A stretch of 64,000 nucleotides of DNA from Porphyra umbilicalis (lineage: Eukaryota; Rhodophyta; Bangiophyceae; Bangiales; Bangiaceae), in assembly GCA_002049455.2 (NCBI GenBank), contig KV918928.1:1-64000 (forward strand), read 5' to 3'. A program made the translations under genes and the position numbers. Of this stretch, positions 22,748 through 35,000 are shown in pieces (the stretch's first letter is position 1; the number at the start of each line of letters is the position of its first letter). The notes beneath the pieces were generated by a model. It worked only from the letters and a program-made list of their open reading frames with translations, was not told the DNA's origin and did no database searches.

Positions 22748-24424
22748 ATGGCGTCGCCGTCCGACATCCCCAAGTCAAACGCGATCGCTAGCGGTATGCC
22801 GGCGGGTACATCCGCCGTGACCCCAGCGGTCGCCGCAACAGGGGGATCCGCGGCCGGATCAGGGATTCCCTTCACTCTGCCTCGGCCATTGGCGCACCTC
22901 GTGGGCGAAACGGTTCGTCGGGTCCCGCCGGGGGCCGGTGCCTTCCTCCCTCGACGTCACGACGAACGGACGGGATTGGTGGATCAAGATCGTGATCAGG
23001 CGACGCCTTTAGCGATGGCCGATCTGGACACGGCGCTGTCGACGTTTCGCGAGTCGTTATTGGCCGACGTTTCTCGGGTCATCGCGGCGAGCCCCGCGGG
23101 CTCTGCTCAAGATGCCCCCCGCCGAGGTTCTCCAGTGGACACGCGGAAGAGCCGCAGCAAACGGAAGTCACGGCGTCACCGTAGTCCCTCGTCGTCATCT
23201 TCGTCTTCATCTTCCTCGCCGTCGCCGGCGACAACCGACAACGACGACGACCACGTGAGGCGCAAGGTGGGGTCCAGCAAGTTGGCGGTCCTCGAGTGCC
23301 CGGACGATCGCTTCGCGGGCGTCCTGGACTACCGATCGTACCGCCTACGGAACCTTCACTCGACCTACGGGGCGTCGCAGGCCCGCAAGATTGGACGGAC
23401 GGCCAAGAATATGACGTTCTCCTTCGCGGGGACCCCGATGCTCAACGGGAAGTAACCCCTCAAGGTCTTCTCGTGGCTCCGAAAGTTCGTCAAGGCCTGC
23501 GATGACAACGACGTGTCCGAGGGGATGGGTTTGTACCTAATTCCCAACTTCCTCGCGGGCGACGCTGAGACGCGGTTCACTCGGAACCTACTGGGGTCGG
23601 ATATCGCGGCCGGACGGGGCTCGCTTGGATCCTTTCCCTCGGCGGTCAATTGGCTGTTGTCGACCTACGCGGAGCCGCACGCTTTGGGGCTGGCGCAGGA
23701 CAAGTTTAGCCGGGATGCGCTCGTGGACAACGAGGGGGTGGATTCCTTCGCGGCACGTTTACGGAGCCTCGCTGAGCTTTGCGGCAACATCCACTTCGAG
23801 GGGAAGATGAAACAGCAGCTGATACAAGGCCTACCGGAGTATCTACGGACGGATGCCTTCGTGTACAACTCGGCGCAACGAAGCTACCAGCAGTTGTCGA
23901 CCTACGTGGCGGGGAAATATCGGGCCGCCAAGGACGTCATGGCGTTGGAAAGCCGGGGGTCACCCGGGGGATCATCGCGGAAGGGACAGACGTCGACGGG
24001 GCCCCGAGGCCTCTCGGTCAACCGACTCCACTCCTCGTGGGAGGAGGATGACACGGCGACGTACGACACTGTCGCGGTGCTGCCGTCGGGTACCCCGGGG
24101 CTCCGCACGGCTGTAGGAGCGCCCTATGTTCGGCGGGAGGCCCCGACGGGTCCCCCGCTGTGCTACATGTGTTGGACGCGTGGAAACAGAGTCCCTGATT
24201 GCAAGATTCTGACGGACAAACAGCGGGACCTCGTGATGGCCGCGCGGAGCACCTTCCTTCGACAGAGGAACGCGGGGGCGGGCGCCCCTTCGCATCGCAT
24301 CTCCGTCGTGGCCCTGGTGCGGGACGACCTTTTGGGCGGTGCGGAGTCAACGAGGACGGAAGGGGGGGACGCCCCGCCCGAGGCAACCCCGGCCAAGGGG
24401 CGCCGCGGGGCGGGAAACGCCTAG
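22748..24424 (+). pseudogene. gag: gag of gypsy A (one in-frame stop)
   Basis: ATG at 22748, frame 2, to TAG 24422-24424, about 558 codons, interrupted only by TAA 23453-23455. A Ser/Arg-rich segment (around 23140-23220) precedes the capsid-like region. The downstream block KVFSWLRKFVKACDDND is homologous to KVFQFVRKFSKACDDNE in gypsy D, which shows that coding continues through the TAA. A zinc knuckle CYMCWTRGNRVPDC (about 24160-24205) has Asn where CCHC knuckles have His. Gag forms the particle and binds RNA. The stop and the lost His suggest loss of function. Confidence 0.85.
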
Positions 24425-24447
24425 GGGGGGTGGCATCGCCATCCCCC
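24412..24447 (+). promoter_or_regulatory. Programmed -1 frameshift signal between gag and pol
   Basis: Slippery heptamer GGGAAAC (24412-24418), phased correctly as G-GGA-AAC in the gag frame; the gag stop TAG is two codons on. A 6-nt spacer (24419-24424) is followed by a hairpin: left arm 24425-24434, 3-nt loop, right arm 24438-24447, ten pairs including one G-U and eight G-C. A -1 slip enters exactly the pol frame (GKRLGGVAS...). GGGAAAC is a known functional slippery sequence in other retroelements. Confidence 0.8.
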
Positions 24448-27400
24448 TCCATCCCCCCTGTCCGCCCCAACTCCCCGGTCGCCCCCCGCCACGTCACGTT
24501 TGCCTCCCCGGGGGTAACCGCGACGTGGCCTGTCCCGGCCCGCTGCCTCTGCCGTCGTGGGCGATACCGCCCGTGGTTCAAGGGGACGCTGTTGCTACTA
24601 CGGAACGAGAACTTTGACATTAGCGCGTCGTACCAGTTGGCGCCGTGGCAGACCCCCGTCCCCACGAGGGCGGTGGTCGACACTGGCGCCGGGCCAGGTG
24701 TGATCCGCGCGGATATGTTGCCCGAAGGATAGACCGAGTATGCATCGCGGGCGCCGCCCCGGACCCAAGTTAGTAACGCCTCGGGGCAGCTGCTCAAGGT
24801 GGACGCGGAGGTGTCGCTGACGATCTACGTCGGGGGTGTCGCTATGGAGTATGAGTTCCTCGTGGTCAAGGCATTGTCGGTACCGCTCATCCTCGGGTGG
24901 GACTTGCAGTGCAACTACGTGGACACCATCTCCCCCAAGACGCAGACGATCAAGTGGGACGACGGCACGTCCACGGTGGCGACGCGGAGCTGGACGGGGA
25001 ACACGCAGCCCGCGCCCCCTCGCCGAGGAAACAAGCCGAAGGCCCAAGCTGGGGCTATCCGGCTTCGGCAAGGGGTAACCGTGGGCCCGCGGTGCATCCA
25101 AGCGGTCCAAGTGTGCTGCAACGTCAAGGGGGTCCACCTGGTACGGGAACGCCCCGTCGAAATGAACCGACGGAAGGTATTGTTGCACAACGCGGTCGCG
25201 GAGTTCTCCTCCAACACCCCGCGGTCCCTCTACCTGACGAACATCGGGGACGTGCCGGTGCACCTAACGAAGGGGTATGTCATCGGAACCGCGACGGCCT
25301 ACAATGGGCCGCTGCACGTCGTCAAGGAGGAGGAGGAACCGGGGGCGGTCCTAACGATGGGGGCGGACCCCCGTGACAAGCCCGACGAGGAGTTCAAGAC
25401 GGGGCGGCAAGCCGAAGAGAGGATCGACGAGGGACAACCTCCACCTCACCCGCCGGACAAGATGTATCTCAAGCCGGAGGTCCACTGGGAGGGCGTCCCC
25501 GTCACGCTTCGTGGTGACGTGGACGACCTCCTCGAGGATTACAAGGCGCTATGGGCGGGACAACTCGGCAAGGTCGACGTCACCCCGCACCGGATCGAGG
25601 TGACTCCCGGGGCACGGCCACGGCGGGCCCAACCCTATCGGGCGAGCCACGCTTCGAGGGACATCATCGCCAAGGAGGTGCAACGCCAGCGGGACCTCGG
25701 GGTTATCGAGCCCTCAAGTGCCGAGTGGGCCTTCCCTGTGGTTCTGGTTCCGAAACCCGACGGGACAGTGCGGTTCTGTGTGGATTACCGCCGACTTAAC
25801 GAGGTCACGGTGCGGGATGTGTACCCGTTGCCACGAATGGACGATTGTATTGACTTCCTCGGGGACGCCAAGGTGTTTTCGACGCTCGACTGCAGCTCGG
25901 GGTATTGGCAGATCTTCGTGGCGGACGAGGACCGGGACAAGACAACCTTCGTTTGCCACGAGGGGGCCTAACGCTACATCCGCCTTCCCTTCGGGTTGTC
26001 CAATACCCCGGCGACCTTCCAACGGGCCATCGACATGATCCTCGGGGGACTCAAGTGAAAGAGCTGCCTCGTGTACCTCGACGACATCATCGTCTTCTCG
26101 CAGTCGGCGGGGGAACACGTGGAACACCTCCGGAAGGTCTTCACGGCGCTGCGCGGCGCGGGTGTCTCCCTGAAGGCCAAGAAGTGCCACTTGTTCCAAG
26201 AGGAGGTGGAGTATTTGGGACATATCGTGGGCCGGGGGAAGCTGAAGGTACAAGACAAGAACATCCGCGGACTCAAGGAGGCGTCTCCCCCGCGGTGCAA
26301 GAAGGACCTACGTAGCTTCCTCGGGATGTGTAACGTGTATTGGAGGTTCGTCAAGGACTACGCCCAAGTGGCGCGGCCGTTGGCCGCCATGACAAGTTCC
26401 AAGAGGCCCGAACGGTGGGGGACGCTGTCCGACGAGGCCCTTGGGGCATTCGAAGAACTCAAGAGGCGACTCACGGAGGCCCCCATCCTCGCCCTGCCGA
26501 GGCGACAAGGGACCTACACGTTGGACACGGACGCAAGTGCGGGGCAGGTCGGCGCGGTGCTTTTACAAGAACAACCCGACCAATCCACGCGGCCCGTTGG
26601 CTATTGGAGCCGCTCCCTCAACGCGGCGGAGCGAAAGTACAGTACGACGGAGCGGGAGTGCCTCGCGGTTGTGTGGGCGTCCCTCTTTCTCGGCCCCTGC
26701 GTCGAGGGGACCCGTTTCACGGTACGCACGGACCACGCGGCGCTCAAGTGGATGCTGCATATGGACGGGGCTCACGGGAGGCTGGCGCGGTGGCGGTTGC
26801 GACTGGCGGAGTTCGACTACGTGGTACAGACGCGCCCCGGGGCGTCACACCACGCGGCGGACACGATGTCACGCATCTCAACACCCGCGGGAGACGAGGG
26901 GGCGATACCTGACGCGATACCTTGTCTGGCGTTGCCCAAATCGTCGGCCGCGTGGCAGTTACCGCCGGAGACCAAGGGGGGACTCCTAGGCCCCCTGACG
27001 CTCGCCGAGCTCCTCGAGGGGCAGGCAGAGGACGGACGGTGCAAGGAGGTCCGCGCGGCGATGGACAGCAACGACAAGTCGCGGTTCCGCGAGGACTCGA
27101 ACGGCCTGCTGGTACGCACGGCGCCGTTTGACGGGGCCACGCAAGTCTACGTGCCGACCCACATGCGCTACGGGGTGATGATGCGGGAGCACCACCCTCC
27201 GCAAGCCGGGCATCCGGGGGCGAACAAGATGTACACGTCGATGCGACGGTGGTTTTATTGGGAATCAATGGTGGTGGACGTCTACGCCTTTGTGGCCAGC
27301 TGCACGCAGTGCGCGAGGAACCGCGTCGGCAAGCGACGCAAGACAAACTACCTCAAGACCTTCCCCCCGACGGAACCGCTGACGGATCTGTGTATGGACC

Positions 27401-28503
27401 TGCTTGGCCCCCTTCTCCGGACGGCGGCGGGGAACGAACATCTGTTGGTCATCGTGGACCACTTCTCCAAGATGACGCGGGCCATCCCCCTTCAGCGGAT
27501 CGACGCGGAAACCATCACGGCAGCCCTCTTGGACCACTTGGTGGCGGCGTACGGACCCCCGGCGACGGTGTTGTCGGACAATGGCCCCCAGTTCCGCTCC
27601 ACGTTCTTCCAGGGGGTTTGCTCGCTCCTCGGGATCTCCAACCGGTACTCCACGACGTACCACCCGCAGACGAACGGCCAAGTGGAACGTTACAACCGGA
27701 CCATCGTGGGCCAGTTGCGGACGTACGTCGAGGACCACCAAGACCGATGGGATGAGTTGGTGTCGATGCTGACGTTGACCTACAACAGCCGACCGCAGCA
27801 GAGCACCGGGGTGGCGCCCCTCGAGTTCGTCACCCCCGAGCGTGTACGGAGTCTCTCCGTGGAACGCCTCGTCGGCTGCCCGACACCCTAGGAGACGGTC
27901 GGCAGCCCACGAGCCGTCCGCGAGGGCATCCGAGCGCGGCTGCGAAACCTGATCCACAAGGTGCGGAAGTCTCTCACGCTGGCACAGCGGCGGTACAAGA
28001 GGAACTACGACGCCCGCGTACGACCAGTCAACAAGGACGACCACGCGGGGGACTGGGTGTTCGTCGATGGCCACGCGCGGTTCAACTAAAAGCTCGGGAC
28101 CCGCGCGGCCGGACCGTACAAGGTGTTGTCCCGCGGGGAGGGCACGTTCTCGCTGGACATAGGCGGGTACCCTGAGACGGTAAGCAGCGACCACGTGTCG
28201 GCGGCGCCAGGCCCGCCGGGGGATCCGCAGACGCTCCTGCAGAACCTCGGGGTGCCCCAAGACATCGTGGTCCCCGAGGGGCATCAACACACGGGCAAGG
28301 AGTTCGTCTGGGAGGCCTTCGTGTGCCACGAAGTCGCTGACGATGGCACGCTACGCCTGTGGACCCGCTGGTGGGGGTGTCACCCCGAGGAGGACACCCT
28401 CAAGTTGGCCAGTCGATTCGACAAATGTAAGGTGCACCACTATATGCGGCGTGTGGGCCGACGAGTCGAAGAAGCCGGGTCGGTCGTCGACTTCCTCGCC
28501 TAA
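24412..28503 (+). pseudogene. pol: pol of gypsy A: PR-RT-RH-INT-chromodomain-like
   Basis: One frame (frame 1) from the slip site to TAA 28501-28503, with stops at TAG 24730, TAA 25969, TGA 26056, TAG 27889 and TAA 28087. Protease: AVVDTGAGPGVIRAD (D codon near 24678), then LILGWDL. RT: VPKPDGTVRFCVDYRRLN, STLDCSSGYWQI, LPFGLSNTPATFQRAID, and the catalytic VYLDDIIVFS (near 26071). RNase H: LDTDASAGQVGAVL ... TERECLAVVW ... RTDHAALKW. Integrase: H-H-C-C finger (HHPPQAGHPG...CTQC), then LCMDLLGPL, VLSDNGPQFRS and NGQVERYNRTI (D,D,E). C-terminal LWTRWWGCHPEEDTLKLASRF resembles a chromodomain as in chromoviruses. Catalytic residues are intact apart from the stops, four of which fit a transition in a Gln or Trp codon. 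Confidence 0.9.
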
Positions 28504-28930
28504 GGCAATTTCCACGTGGGACACGTGGTTTTCAAGTTTCGAATCGTGGCATCTTTTCGGGTTCGACACGTGTCCCGGTCGGAACCACGTGGCCGTGGTG
28601 GCGACCGTCCCGACTGCGAGGCGAGCTGGCCGTCTTCTCCGTGACATGGGGGGAGGGGAGCCAAGGCGATCGGGCGGCGTGGTCGGTATCAGAGGGCGGG
28701 GGTGGTACGTGATGGCTGACCGACGGGGGCCGATCCAATGATGGACCACGCGGGGTCCAAGATTCGGCCTGACGAACAAGGGGCTCTCCCAAGGGTGATA
28801 CGCAAACGACTTGCGTGGGGTTTATTGGTCGGTGACGCGCCGTACGGCACCGTCGACACTACAATACCCCCCCTACACTACTACGCGCTACGACTACAAC
28901 TTTCGAAAGGGCTGTTACCCCACCCCCGAA

Positions 28931-30565
28931 TCAGCGGCGGGCCGACAAAGGCCCACCCCACTCGGGACCGGGCGGACCACGGGGGCGCTGCGCCGCCGGC
29001 TCCTCGTGGTAGGCGTCGCGATCGCGGTGATGCTGTTGATGGCGGTTGGCCCCGCCGGCGGCCACGCCGACCTCGCGAATGAGAACCGCGCGGATGCTAC
29101 GACGACCGACCAACTGAAGCAACTCCTCCAAATGACGGGGCGGAACCCCGGGGTGGTCGCGGGCCCACTGGGCGATCGATTCGCCAAGGGAGACCACGGT
29201 GTGGCTCAAGCCGGCTACCAGGGTCCCCACGGTGTAGCCGCGAAGTTCCCCGGGGTCACAAGCCACGACGCGCGCCAAACCCTGCGAGACACGGTTCGAG
29301 GAGATGTGGTCGAGTTGGTCAAAGGCCACGTCGGGGATGTCACGGTGTTCCACGGGGTCGAACGAGACGATGAGGCTACCCCCGGAGTTACCCCCAGAGG
29401 GGGCGGCGGATGCGGCCGGCGGTGACGGACCCGGCGGGGACAACCCCGCGGCACCAGTCACCACGGAGGTAGCGGGCGGTGCGGATCCACCCCCGGGGTA
29501 ACGCGGGCTGCGGGCAGCCGAGACGGCGGCGGCCCAACCCCCACGAGCAGGGCCGTAGCCACGCGCCTCGAGGATGTCCGCGGTGTACGGCAGGTCGAAG
29601 GGGCGGTTGTCCTCGGCAACCTTGGCGTGGGTGCCGTCGTCGTCCACCTCGAGGGACGCCCAAATCCAACCCTCGCGGTCCCGGTGGTCGGTGCTACGCG
29701 CGCGGAGGCGCTGGCGGAAGGCCTCCGTGTCGGAAGGCTGGTCCGCGAGGTCCAGCAAGGCCCCGAGGGTAGCAGCCGCCTCGGCGTCGGGAACCGCGGG
29801 GTTGACGCAGATGTTGGACACCTCGAGGGAGCGGATCCAACCGAGGAGACGCGGGGGGTAACGCCACAACACCTGGCCGGTGCGGAACGTCTCGAGGAGC
29901 ACGACGGCCGCCGCAAGTGCCCACTCGCTACGAAAGACGGCCCACGAGGCACGCCGGCCCGCGTAGAGGTCGTCCGTGGCGTACGCGTGCACCCATGGGA
30001 GTTCCACCATGCAGCCATACGGGACCTCCACCCCGGACCACCACGCGGGAGTCGGCAAGTAGAAGCGCGAGCGGGTCGCCGTGGCACAGCTCGAGTACTC
30101 CGCCTGGTGCCACGCCACGAGGTGCCCGGTAAGGCCGCCCCGGTGGTTGCGAGCCGTGGTCAGCTGCACCGTCGTGGGGCCCTCCGCGTCCGACACGCCG
30201 ATGAAGGGCGGGCACGTGAGGATGTACTCGAAGGTCGGCACCAACGGCGGGTCCACCGGGGGGTCGTCCATGAAGCCCACGTAGGACCGGCGGTACCCCA
30301 CCTCGCGGCTACGCCGCACCACGGTGATCGACGAGGCGCGGTCGTCCAAGGAAGGCACGAGGGCGTGCGGCATCGCCGCGATGTGCTTGGAGAACGGGTT
30401 GGAGGGGCGCGTCGGGTCGATGCCCCGGCACGTCGCGTGGGCCAGCGACCCCGCCACCCCCATGTGGGCGTCCTCACGGGCCCACGCGGGCGCCCACGTC
30501 GCCGGGTTGGACAAGACGGGCAGGGGGCCCACGACGGTCTGGCAGCGCATCTCCTCGTCGGCCAT
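28931..30565 (-). CDS. Antisense ORF in gypsy A, 544 codons, no family recognised
   Basis: The frame runs from ATG at 30565 (gtgATGg context) to a stop at 28931 without interruption, opposite in sense to gag-pol and lying between pol (ends 28503) and the 3' LTR (31111). The protein is not low-complexity: it contains many Trp and aromatic stretches (WWSGVEVPYGCMVELPWVHA, VLWRYPPRLLGWIRSLEVSN, EGWIWASLEVDDDG), a Pro/Ser/Gly-rich linker around residue 390-430, and a helical C-terminal part (DQLDHISSNRVSQGLARVV, HLEELLQLVGRRSIRAVLI). No transmembrane segment or zinc motif is obvious, so it is not an evident env. It is intact while the sense pol has five stops, which argues for selection or for a different age. 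The plus strand over the same region is also open but gives Arg/Gly-rich junk. Confidence 0.6.
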   Translation of the reverse strand: MADEEMRCQTVVGPLPVLSNPATWAPAWAREDAHMGVAGSLAHATCRGIDPTRPSNPFSKHIAAMPHALVPSLDDRASSITVVRRSREVGYRRSYVGFMDDPPVDPPLVPTFEYILTCPPFIGVSDAEGPTTVQLTTARNHRGGLTGHLVAWHQAEYSSCATATRSRFYLPTPAWWSGVEVPYGCMVELPWVHAYATDDLYAGRRASWAVFRSEWALAAAVVLLETFRTGQVLWRYPPRLLGWIRSLEVSNICVNPAVPDAEAAATLGALLDLADQPSDTEAFRQRLRARSTDHRDREGWIWASLEVDDDGTHAKVAEDNRPFDLPYTADILEARGYGPARGGWAAAVSAARSPRYPGGGSAPPATSVVTGAAGLSPPGPSPPAASAAPSGGNSGGSLIVSFDPVEHRDIPDVAFDQLDHISSNRVSQGLARVVACDPGELRGYTVGTLVAGLSHTVVSLGESIAQWARDHPGVPPRHLEELLQLVGRRSIRAVLIREVGVAAGGANRHQQHHRDRDAYHEEPAAQRPRGPPGPEWGGPLSARR

Positions 30566-30589
30566 CACGGAGGACGACGCGGGCACGGG

Positions 30590-31110
30590 CGTCCCGTCGG
30601 CGGGCGGCCGCCAGGTTCTCGGTCCGACAAGGAGGGATGGGGGGGGGGGGGACCCCCGGGGGCCGACAGAAGCCAGAAGCGGCGGGCACCACGGGGGGGG
30701 TGGACGGCACGTCGTGGGGTGGGCGGAGGAACGAGTCGGCGAACACCACGTCGCAGCGAGCGCGGAGGGTTACGTCGTGGGGTGGCGTGGGGGAGTCGTG
30801 GAGTCGCCTGTGTGGGGGGGGGGGTGAGCCCGGGGTGTGCGTGTGGGCCCACGGGGAGGGGTGGGGCCAACGTGCGTCTCGGGGGGTGGGGGGGCCGCGG
30901 GACACCCGTGCGGGCCGCACGCCACGCCACGCCGGTGTCGCGTTAGGCCGATCCCGTCCGCGGCCCGACCTCGACAACCCCCCTGGGGCGAGGATCGGGG
31001 GGGGGGTGGCGGTTGTGGCCGGCACCCGGCCAGGGGGCCGGGCCGGAACCCCCTCCTCAGCGGTCGTCGCGGGACGGGCAGGGTCGCCGCGTCGAGCGAC
31101 GAGGGGGCTG
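30590..31110. other. G-rich spacer and polypurine tract before the 3' LTR
   Basis: Multiple G runs (for example about 30637-30650 and 30810-30824) and near-repeats of tcgtggggtggg. The last bases before the LTR, gacgagggggctg (31098-31110), are the best polypurine tract candidate for plus-strand priming. Confidence 0.45.
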
Positions 31111-31577
31111 TGTGGCGGTCGGGGGTCCCCAGTTGGAAGGGGCGTGGCCCCTCAGCTGTGGACAGCACACCCCCGGGGGCCGTCCCAAAATATCCCGATC
31201 CGGGCCAGCAAGGGAATGACCTGTCCAGATCTCGGGGAGATTGGATTCGGTCGGGGGCGGGGCTTTTCCCAAGCGGTTTTCCCAGCCCCTCTACTACTTG
31301 TTTGAACTTTTCGCTTTGGAGGGATTTATCGGTTTGTTGCATTTGGGGTGGCTACTTTGGCCACCGGCGTTCGGGTTTGGGAGGGGTTTATTGACAGCGG
31401 GGACGCCGTCCTCGTCGCCTTTTGATAAAACGAACTGTGCTTTGGACTACGATTCCCCCCTGGGCTTTGCCGTGATCCTCTCCTCCCGTTGGGGGAAGGA
31501 TGGGCTGTGGGTCGATTTCCGGGGCAGTTCCTTAGACGGGCCGAGCTGATCAAGAGGTCACTTCGGCCAGACGACGA
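31111..31577 (+). repeat. 3' LTR of gypsy A, first part
   Basis: Matches 22108-22574; interrupted at 31577 by the copia insertion. The last five bases GACGA are the duplicated target of that insertion. Confidence 0.93.
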
Positions 31578-31995
31578 TGTTGAAACGCAGTGGGGATAGG
31601 GGTTGGGGGACCACGGTGAAGTGGTTGAGTGGCTTGAGCTTGTGTGTGTGTGTGCGAACGTGCTTTGTTGGTTGTCCTAAGCTTCGCCCGCCTCTCCCAA
31701 CCGAGAGCACCTCTCAAATAGTCCCCACCGGCCCAAGTGCTCCCCCCTCTCGCGCCCACACCGACGCCCACGCCCTCGCACCAAATCGAATCACTCACCA
31801 AATCAAAAGCCACTAGAGCAAAGCGAAGATCAAATCCAAAACAAGCCAAAAGTAACGCCCCAAGATCACCCAACACGAATGTGTGCAACTTGACCACGTC
31901 CTGCAAATCTACCATGTGGGGTACCATAAGAGTCACCGACCATCATCCATCCGCGAACCGCCAGTGCAGCCGGCGACGAGCATCACAGTCCAACA
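31578..31995 (-). repeat. 3' LTR of copia A
   Basis: 418 bp; contains a (GT)n run and is shared with copia B. Diagnostic variant taagcttcgcc, as in the partner LTR. Confidence 0.93.
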
Positions 31996-32030
31996 CTCCT
32001 CCTTGCTTGTTGCCGCGGCGGTTCTTGTAT

Positions 32031-35000
32031 TCAGCAAAGCCCCATGGCCTCGACATGCTTGTCGTGCCTGGTCTTGCCCAGCTCCTTCGTCATCGGGTCC
32101 GCCACCATGTGGTCCGTTGCACAATGCTCCAGTGTCACCTTGTCCGTCGTGATGGCCTCGCGCACGAAGTGGTATCGAATGTCGATGTGCTTGGTGTGCT
32201 TGTGCTCGACGGGGTTCTTGGAGAAGTCAATGCACCCGCTGTTGTCGACCTTGATGTTGATCCGCCCGCCCGAGATCGCTGTCCGCAGCTTTTGAGTTGC
32301 AACGCTTTGCACGAGCTTGTTTAGCCAAACAGCTTCCTTGCTGGCCTCACATAGAGCCATGTACTCAGCTTCCATCGTCGACAGCGCCACCGTCTTCTGC
32401 AACTTAGAACCCCAGCTGACGGCTGCTCCGCCAAAGATGAAGATGAAGCCCGTCGTAGAACGTCGCGTCTCGTGGTCACCCGCCCAGTCGGCATCACTAA
32501 AGCCTTGTAGAACACAGGAAGAGTTCTTGTCGAAGACCAGCCCCTTGTCCATCGAACCCTTGACGTACCGTAGAACGCGCTTAATCGCCGCCCAATGCTC
32601 CTTGCCGTAGCACGAGACAAAACGACTTAGCTTCCCGATGGCGAAGGCGAGGTCAGGACGTGTCCCGACCATCAGGTACATCAGACTGCCGACAACTTCG
32701 CGGTAGGGCAGCACGTCGTCGCCCTCGTCGGCCTTGACCAGCTGCAGGCCCACCTCCAGCGGCGTTCCGATCGGGTTGCACTCCGCCATCCCGAACTTCT
32801 CCAGCACTTGCGCCGCGTACTTGCCCTGCGACAGCTTGAGGGTGCCCAACGCCTTGTCACGCCTTATCTCTAGCCCGAGGATGACCTTCGCCTCGCCCAG
32901 GTCCTTCATCTCAAAACGCTTGTGCAGAGCGTGCTTAATCTTGTAGATCGCCGCCAGGCTTGATGCCACCAAAAGAAGATCGTCGACTTACACCAGGACG
33001 ATGATGATTTCGCCGTCATCCATAAGGAGGTAGAGGCATGCATCCGGGTCAATGTTGTCAAACCCCTGCGACTTGAGGAATTCGTCGAGCTTGGCGTACC
33101 ACATCTTGGGGGCTTGCTTCAGCCCATACAGCGCTTGAAGGAGACGACACACCTTGTCAGGATACGTCGGATCAACATAGCCGTCTGGCTGCTCCATGTA
33201 GACCTCCTCGTCAAGGTCGCCGTTGAGGAATGCCGTCTTGACGTCCATCTGATGTAGCTCCCACCCGTTCGCCGCCGTCATCGCCAGGATGCATCGAATG
33301 GTGGTAAACTTGGCCACCGGCGCGAACGTTTCGTTGAAGTCGAGCCCCTTGATCTGCCGGTTCCCCATGAAGCACAGTCGCGCCTTGTGCGGCGTCGTGT
33401 TGTTCCCGTTCTTGTCAACCTCGTTCTTTACCTTGTAAACCCACTTGCCCTTTAGCACGCGTTGACTGGCCGGGCGATCCGTCAAGCGCCAAGTCTTGTT
33501 CTTGCGGATGGCTTCCATCTCCTCGTCCATAGCAATCTTCCACTTAGCCGATTCTTGCCCTTGAACGGCTTGCACGTACGTCGTGGGCGCCTCGTGAGCA
33601 ACCAGGCTCACCGGTCGCCAGTACTCGACAGGTGGTCGCCGCGCTCTTCCGCTTCGACGCAGCGTGTCTTGAGAGCCGCCACTACCTTGATTGTCGTCCG
33701 CGGACTTGTCAGATCCATCGTCTTGCTTGTCATCCTTCTCGTCATTGTCAGCATCTACGTCTTCGCCGTCGCTTGCAGAACGCAAGCCCGTCTCGACTTC
33801 GACGTTTTCGTCTTCGGGAAGCTTCTCCGCAACTTCTGCGACCTCGCTTACGTTCGTCTCGGCGAATACGACGCTTCGTGCCTTGACGACCTTGCCTTCG
33901 TCGAGGATGACCTCGTACGCCTTGCTGCCGTCGGGATAGCCTAAGAAGACGCCCTTCGCCGCCTTGTCGCCAAACGTGCCGTCGATGTGACTCTTGTGCA
34001 GCACGACTCAGCATGTCGACCCAAACACCCGCATGTGGCTGACGTTGGGCTTATTCCCGGTCCACAGCTCAAAAGGCGTCTTGCCGACGGGAAGCGCCCG
34101 GCTGGTGACGCGGTTCTTGATGTACACCGCCGTCTTGATCGCATCCGCCCAAAGATCCTGATCGACGTCCTTGTGTCGCGTCATGGTGCGAGCCATCTCC
34201 ACGAGAACTCGGTTGAGCCGCTCAGCAACTCCGTTCTGCTGCGGCGTGTCGGGCACCGTGGTCTGGTGCGTCGTGCCGTTCTCATCGTGAAGAGCCTTGA
34301 ATGCGTTCGACACGTACTCGCCGCCATTGTCGGATCGCAGGATCTTGATCTTGGTTCCCATGTGCAGCTGGGCCTTAGTCAGCCACTTCTTGTACTCAGA
34401 GAGCAGATCGCTCTTCTTCTGCAGGAAGACCACGTCGGTCCAGCAGGAAAAGTCGTCGGTGAACGTGCCGAAGTAGAGCGCGCCGCCAAGCGACGGCTCC
34501 GACATTGGCCCGCCCAGGTCCGAGTGCACGGGCTGCAGGCGCTTGGTCACTCGACCTCCTCCTGCACTAGGCATAGGCGTCATAGCCGCCTTCCCATACA
34601 CGCACGGCTCGCAGACGTCCTTGACCGCCATGGAAGAGCACTTGAGCCCATTGATGTCCTTGTTCTTGATATTCCGCTTAACGCCAGCCACGTTGTCGTG
34701 CCCAAGGCGCTCATGCCAGAGCTGAAGAGAGGCCACCGCAGCAATATACGACAGTGGGGCCACGTCCAGGTGGTAGAGCCCGTTCTTACGAGTGCCGCAC
34801 GCAGCAGTCTTCTCGTTCATCTTGATGATCGTATTACCGCCCTTGAATGACACTTCCGCACCACGCTCCTCCATCATGCCGACCGACATGAGGTTGAAGC
34901 CCATGGTAGGAACATGGAGCACCTTCTCCAACTTGATCTTGCGCGTCTTGCCGTGAACGATGACATTGAGCACGACGGTTCCGACGCCCGCCGTGGCTAC

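Noticed and set aside
28931..30565. Envelope glycoprotein for the antisense ORF
   Set aside because: Wrong strand, no signal peptide, transmembrane anchor or Cys pattern.
29627..30946. 439-codon plus-strand ORF
   Set aside because: Mirror of the antisense ORF; Arg/Gly-rich, no globular character.
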